From Nephrocerus scutellatus (taxonomy: Eukaryota; Arthropoda; Insecta; Diptera; Pipunculidae): 64,000 nucleotides of DNA. Where the stretch lies: positions 137,918,277 through 137,982,276 of the forward strand of contig OX352761.1 of NCBI GenBank assembly GCA_947095585.1, in the 5' to 3' direction. The notes under the pieces were generated by a model, which was given only the letters and a program-made list of their open reading frames with translations, ran no database searches and was not told where the DNA came from. This document shows positions 59,160 to 64,000 of this stretch, piece after piece. A program made the translations under genes and the position numbers. The number at the start of each line of letters is the position of its first letter. Within the stretch, counting starts at the first letter, position 1.

Positions 59160-60165
59160 TATAACGTTAAGTAGGTGGCGTTGGAGTCGATATATTTACG
59201 AAAAATTCATATTCGCACAATATGTTCGTTTGGTGCTCCGATAAGTTAATATTTTTTTGGGCCCAGTAGGTAGAGTTGGAGTTGAGATATTTACGAAAAT
59301 GTGTATTAGAAAGGCTGTAGCTTATGAAAATTTCTGAAAAAAATTAAATGAAATGGTGGATGGAAAAATGGTAAAATGTTAAAAATAGATTCCGTCATTT
59401 TAGACTGACTCTCATTACTAGTTATAAAATCGCCTAATAACATAATTACCGTTGTCTGTTTGTCTGTTTGGATATAACGCTTATATGTCGCCTCATTCCG
59501 CCAAAACCACAAGAGGCATGGAAGCCATATTTACACCATATGTTCGTTTGGTGCTCCCATAAGTTTAGTTTTTTTTGACCCGTTAGGTGGTGCTGGAGTC
59601 GAGATATTTAGGAAAATTTGTGTTTATGTTTGGATTTGGTTCATATTCACACCATATGTTCGTTTGGTGCTCCTATAAGTTTATTTTTTTGACCCGTTAG
59701 GTGGCGCTGAAGTCGAGATATTTAGGAAAATTTGTGTTTATGTTTGGATTTGGTTTATATTCACACCAAATGTTCGTTTGGTGCTTCGATAAGTTTAAGA
59801 TTTTTTTGACCCGTTAGGTGGCGCTGAAGTCAAGATATTTACGAAAATTTCTGTTTATGGTTGGATTTAGTTCATATTCATACCATATGTTCGTTTGGTG
59901 CTCCGATAAGTTATAGTTTTTTTTCGACTCGTTTAGTGGTGCTGGAGTTGAGATATTTACCAAAATTTGGGTTTATGTTTGGATTTGGTTCATATTCACA
60001 CCATTAGTGCTCCGTTCACGTTTAGTGCTCCGATAAGTTTCGGTTTTTTCGTTTTCGTTTTTCTCGACCCGCTGGTATCGAGATATTTAGGAAAATTTGT
60101 GTTTATGGTTGGATTTTGTTCATGTTCACACCATATGTTCGTTTGGTGCTCCGTAATTTTTGACG
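59160..60165 (+). repeat. Minisatellite, ~114-125 bp units
   Basis: The anchor GTTCGTTTGGTGCTCC recurs at 59224, 59542, 59658, 59772, 59889, 60014 (diverged) and 60137. Each unit also has GACCCGTTAGGTGGCGCTG, TCGAGATATTTA-GAAAATTTG and GTTTATGTTTGGATTTGGTT. Five full unit intervals in tandem plus an older, interrupted part at 59160-59540. A poly-C run (59034-59047) lies just upstream. It ends at the Helitron helicase remnant. Confidence 0.92.
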
Positions 60166-60221
60166 GGTTCTCACCTAGACACACTTTAGATTGATTTTCC
60201 TGTTGAATTTTTACACGCACA

Positions 60222-60640
60222 ATGTCCATCGGGAATGATGCCACATATACTGAAGTTGAAAGTTGGTGCATTTATATAATTCTTCAAAACCAGAACCCAA
60301 AAAAGGGATTGTTATATGGAACCCGATTAATAGTCAGGAGTCTTAATCGAAACTGTATAAAAGCAGAAATTAGCACAGGAAGTAATAAGGGGGAAGAAAT
60401 TTGCATTCCTAGAATGGATTTGGAGGCAAGCGAAAGTACTTTGCCATTCAAAGAATGGAGCGTCGCTAAATTCCTTTGATATTGGTTTTGCAATGACCAT
60501 CAACCAGAATCAAGGCCAGTCTTTGGTCATGTCAATGTATATCTTTCTGAGCCAGTTTTCGCTCATGGACAGTTATATGTCGCTTTAATTCAAGGAAGAT
60601 ATCATAAAAATTAAAACTCTTAAATTAAAATAAAGATTGC
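60222..60640 (+). pseudogene. Helitron helicase C-terminal remnant
   Basis: The frame 60222-60479 reads IILQNQNPKKGLLYGTRLIV, RSLNRNCIKAEISTGSNKGE and CIPRMDLEASESTLPF, matching the C-terminal Pif1-like helicase region of Helitron transposases. After a frameshift near 60440 the next blocks follow: a damaged RQFP-(L/I)-FAMTINQNQGQS-like stretch near 60485-60525 and LSEPVFAHGQLYVAL at 60546-60590, the motif VI region. It lacks all upstream Rep and helicase parts. Directly follows the minisatellite in the same orientation. Confidence 0.85.
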
Positions 60641-61199
60641 TAAGGAGATTTACTTAAAAACTCGAGTATGTTTACAAAATACAGTGTAATTAAAGATATC
60701 CTGAATTTAATAGATAAATATGCCTATTTTGAACTTAATTTTATCCAAAACCAAACTTATTAAATTTTTAGTGTAGTAATTATATATTGGGACTCAAGTG
60801 AAAAAGCTAATTCCGTCATTTTTGACGGGTACTCACAATTGATACCTTATAATAATTCTTATAATTACGAATCGATTTAAGATATATGTATAATAGGTTT
60901 AATATTCAAATAAAGTAGCATCGGCTTACGATAAAAGTTTCTAGGCAAGTTACGATTAAAATTTTCTGAACATGTTCTTTTAAGTAGAGTAGCAGCCTTA
61001 GCAATAGCAATGCAGCCATCATTAAGACACTAAAATAGCATCAATTTGTAAAGCCTTTCCTTTATCCCTTGTGCTATGACATTCAAGATTCAATACCTTA
61101 TTGCCGGCCAATGTTTAGTAACGAATAATTAAACGAAAATTTAAAATATTTTCAAAAGGGCGTTTTTTCAGTACCGTTTAATTCTTAATTAATCTCATC
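60641..61199. other. IFT57 upstream region
   Basis: Contains CCGTCATTTTTGACGG (60814-60829), a perfect 6-bp hairpin that recurs in damaged form near 59394 and 60151. Otherwise the presumed IFT57 promoter; no convincing X-box found here. Confidence 0.45.
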
Positions 61200-62700
61200 A
61201 TGCAAGTTGAGTCTCAAGATACGCTGGAACGCAATCGTCAGCCCATTTTGCCATTAACGACCTTCCAATCGGATGATTTAACGGAAAAATTAAAAGTGCT
61301 AAATTACGAAAAAGATTTGCTTCGAGATATGAAAATGAAGCCTTTGGCAAGGTTTTACTTTATTAGATGCACAAATCCAGGAGAACAATTTTTTATGTTT
61401 ACTTCAATATGCTGGTGGCTAATGCGGAAACTAGGTAAACAATTGGATAAACCCCAGGAATATGATGATCCCAATGAAACCATCGCAAAATTAGTAAGAC
61501 TTCTCGAAGAAATTGTAAGTAGATGCAGTTTACAAAAAATATGGCCAATTGTTATTTATATATTTTTTAACGCCATAGGACATTCGAGTGGATTTTTCAC
61601 CCAACAAGCTGATACAGGGAGCTGGCCCAATTTGTTTACACGTTCTCGATTGCCTAGCAACGCAGGCGCTAAAAGTAGCAAAGGTTTGTTGTTCTTGTTA
61701 TGTTTCAGAGGAGTATGTTGTCTTTATTAACCGTAAAATTATGCATCGGTGTCTTCGTAGATAAATTTTCAACCGCCTCATGTTAAACAAGACGATGACA
61801 CCGCCACTGATTACATGGAAGATAATGCTGAAATAATTCTAGAGAAACTAGATGATGAACAGGAAGCTCTGAGTGATGATAGTGACATGGAACTTGGGGG
61901 AAACTCTTTAAAAGATCTTAACTGGATTAAAAAACCAGCATTGAACGATAGGCAATTCCAAGCCCGAAGCAGTAACAATGAATACGATGCGACAGATAAT
62001 ATTAATGAGCAAGAATGCTGGCGTTTAGAAGTGGAACGTATATTGCCACAGCTGCGCGTCTTAGTGAAAGCTGATTCCCGCGATTGGCGCACTCATTTGA
62101 ATCAAATGGATTCCTTGAAGCAAAATATCGAGACGGTATTTGATTAATAATTTCCATCGTCGTTTTTTTGATAAAATGTACCCCGCACATAAGATTTCCG
62201 AAGAGACTCAATTGCAGCTAAAAAAACTTTATAGTGAATTCACATTTAGTTTGGAAAAAATGGAAAGCCGCGAGAAACACTTGAACAACGAGTTGCAAAC
62301 AATGATAAAACAATTTAAGGAAATTTCCATTGAGCTTACAAGTGTGCAGTTTGCTACATCGCAGGTGCAAAAGGATACGGAGCAACTGCTTAACCAATTG
62401 TCAGAGGTTATTCATGAAAACGATGTTAAAAAAGCAGAAATGGAACAGCGTGGCCAAACCATGACCGATGGAAGTTAGTGCAAATGCAGGAAAACTTTAT
62501 CAAAAGTAAATAAAAAAATATTGATTTCAGGTTCAGTCGTACAAATCAAAAAGGCAATAGTAAAATTGAAGGATGATGTGTCCCACTTAAACTTGGAGAT
62601 AGCCCTCTTTGTACATAGCATAGACCAGGACATTCTGCGGCAGACATCATCTTATTCTGGACATGATTCTATGTTATTAGGGGCTGTAAATGTGAAATAA
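61200..62700 (+). CDS. IFT57: Intraflagellar transport protein 57 (IFT57, IFT-B complex)
   Basis: Peripheral IFT-B subunit needed to build cilia; in flies it serves sensory neurons. Exons: 61200-61514, 61579-61683, 61761-62135, 62194-62473, 62531-62700; phases 0, 0, 0, 1 close to 414 residues (human 429). The N-terminal calponin-homology-like domain carries LKVLNYEKDLL, the family hallmark TNPGEQFFMFTSICWWL and QEYDDPN. Exon 2 has CLHVLDCLATQALKVAK. An acidic linker leads to WRLEVERILPQLRVLVKAD, SRDWRTHLNQM, then a coiled coil (LEKMESREKHLNNELQTM) and QRGQTMTDGSS. Introns are 58-77 nt. The third intron (62136-62193, GTATTT...AAG) resembles a frameshift at first glance but removing it aligns with human without gaps. 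Donors at 61684 and 62474 are non-optimal (GTTTGT, GTTAGT). An AATAAA overlaps the stop codon. Ends 27 bp from the MORN gene. D. melanogaster orthologue is che-13. Confidence 0.94.
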
Positions 62701-62727
62701 AAAATATGTTTTTAATTATGGTATAAA

Positions 62728-63171
62728 TTAATTAAGAAAGGAGGCTTTGTAATTACATGTATTATTCAAAAGAATTTTCGTTTCAGTCTTATTCACTGGC
62801 CATATATTTCCGTTAGGATCTGTAAAGCAAAGAGATGTCGCTACAGGCTCGGAAAAATTTCCGATTAATTTAGAACTGTCGCCGAAGATAAAATGTCCCT
62901 TAGCGTATTCTATTGTATTGTTGGAGCCAACGGAACGGGCTAAGCTCCCACGATAGCACTGGTTGTTAGGAAACTCTATTTCAACGGAATTTATCAATTT
63001 GTCATTATCCCATTGGCCATAAAATCGTTGGCACGAATTTGCCTTTGTATAAACTCCCATGCCATGTCGAGTAATAAGCCGCTCGCTCAAATCGATTACA
63101 TATTCACCAAAATACTCGTCACCATTTGGAAATGTAAAATTTCGTTTTACACTGCGGAAAATAGGCGCCAT
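62728..63171 (-). CDS. Small MORN-repeat protein
   Basis: A single-exon 147-residue frame with ATG at 63171. Three MORN-like units are visible: FPNGDEYFGEYV with HGMGVY, RFYGQWDNDKLINSVEIEFP, and NNQCYRGSLARS followed by GHFIFGDSSKLIGNF. Spacing is less regular than in MORN1-5. The C-terminal third (SLCFTDPNGNIWPVNKTETK) is outside the repeats. MORN proteins often sit at membranes or in cilia/flagella; the exact relative and function are unknown. The stop (62728) is 27 bp from that of IFT57, so the two transcripts probably overlap in antisense at their 3' ends. No polyadenylation signal was seen close by. No upstream exon was identified, though a 5' UTR intron is possible. Confidence 0.75.
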   Translation of the reverse strand: MAPIFRSVKRNFTFPNGDEYFGEYVIDLSERLITRHGMGVYTKANSCQRFYGQWDNDKLINSVEIEFPNNQCYRGSLARSVGSNNTIEYAKGHFIFGDSSKLIGNFSEPVATSLCFTDPNGNIWPVNKTETKILLNNTCNYKASFLN

Positions 63172-64000
63172 TTTCGATATTTTAATGTTTGAAAGTTCAC
63201 TTTTTATATCAGGCCAACTTTTTCCTGAAAGAAAACGATTAGTTCAGTGCAAATAGCACCATTAGAACAGGATTCTTAGAACAAGTGCACATTAAAATAG
63301 TTCGTTTCTGTAAACGAACGAAGAAAGAAAATCTTATCAGTATATAAATTCTTGTACTTGGGCACTCGCGCTTGCATGGTAGTTCTTATGCAAAAAATGA
63401 ATAAGCTGAATAGAATCCGGTGGTAGGGACACCGTGCTGATATGTGCGAATTAAGTCCCTTATGCTAGAATAAGACCCAGGTTGTAAAGCCAGAGACGAA
63501 GATAACTTCTGTTATCATAGGCTTTATCTTGCAAGATTTGTCCACAATATTACTTGGAGTCCTTCACCCTTCCTACTTATTGCCATAAGCGACAATGATA
63601 AACATTTTTTTAATTTTTACGTAAGCAGACTGACTTGTGTTTGGCAAATATGAAAGCAACAATATTTTGATAAGATAACTCTATCATAATATTGTGTGTC
63701 CCAAATAAAGTAACAATTTGGGAAAATTCATTTTTATTTAAAGCAAACTGGTTGCGCTAAAAATATAAATCTCATCGTGGTTTTTGAACTCTCGTCGAAA
63801 ATATTTACTTTAAAGCTGCCTGGGTTAGCGTTGCCCACATATACGTTATACATTTATTCAAATGGTCTAAGATTGTCTGTTAATATTATTTAAAAAGCCA
63901 GTGATTCTTAATTTTTGGTAATGTAATGCGACTGCAAGCAAATGCAAAATTAAACTCTACAGAGTGCAGCGTTCCGCCAAACAAAAGTTTAAGCTAGGAC
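63172..64000. other. Gap to the window end
   Basis: Presumed promoter of the MORN gene. 63405-63560 contains RTE-like 3' debris at low confidence (AGAATCCGGTGGTAGGGACA). The rest is AT-rich and unrecognised. Confidence 0.4.

Noticed and set aside
61649..61661. ATTGCCTAGCAAC X-box-like site in IFT57
   Set aside because: It lies inside exon 2 coding sequence (DCLATQA), so it is likely fortuitous.
62130..62195. Apparent frameshift in IFT57 (two overlapping frames around 62144)
   Set aside because: A 58-nt intron (62136-62193, GT...AG) in phase 0 removes it, and the joined protein matches human IFT57 spacing without gaps.
1..64000. CRISPR arrays, operons, riboswitches, rRNA
   Set aside because: None seen; the window is eukaryotic and such features are not expected.

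Overview
This is nuclear DNA from a higher fly (Diptera, Brachycera). The genes have short spliced exons with GT-AG introns, the non-coding DNA is AT-rich, and nearly every intron and intergenic gap is filled with decayed insect transposons. Each identifiable protein has a clear fly homologue. The run nau - prt - SHIPPO protein - Ube2o - eIF3d1 matches, from memory, the order around 95A-B on D. melanogaster chromosome 3R. The heavy transposon load and multi-kilobase introns suggest a non-Drosophila fly such as a tephritid, but this is inference.

Layout. 1-16.4 kb: 3' part of nautilus (the fly MyoD; first exon lies upstream of the window), whose last introns hold RTE-like, jockey-like and Tc3-like remnants, a foldback MITE and SINEs. 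16.4-24.7 kb: gene-free convergent gap with R1-like, Helitron-like and SINE debris. 24.7-29.7 kb (-): complete ten-exon glucocerebrosidase gene. 29.7-35.0 kb: divergent gap. 35.0-37.8 kb (+): portabella, a vesicular amine-transporter-like gene in nine exons. 39.3-40.2 kb (-): four-exon SHIPPO (sperm-tail PG-rich repeat) gene. 41.75-52.4 kb (+): twelve-exon UBE2O-type E2/E3 ubiquitin ligase. 53.7-55.5 kb: antisense RTE-like element. 56.2-58.4 kb (-): eIF3d in five exons. 58.4-61.2 kb: divergent gap with a 250-bp MITE, a ~117-bp minisatellite and a dead Helitron helicase. 61.2-62.7 kb (+): IFT57 in five exons, tail to tail with a small MORN-repeat gene (62.7-63.2 kb, -).

The genes do not form one pathway: muscle determination (nau), lysosomal glycolipid turnover (Gba), vesicular transport (prt), protein quality control (Ube2o) and translation initiation (eIF3d). 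Three (SHIPPO, IFT57 and perhaps MORN) are of cilium/sperm-flagellum type. The most notable non-genic content is a dispersed tRNA-derived SINE (nine copies), a repeat family bracketing prt in inverted orientation, and the minisatellite-Helitron composite. Exon limits were assigned by reading splice sites and phase by eye; every complete multi-exon gene closes in frame.
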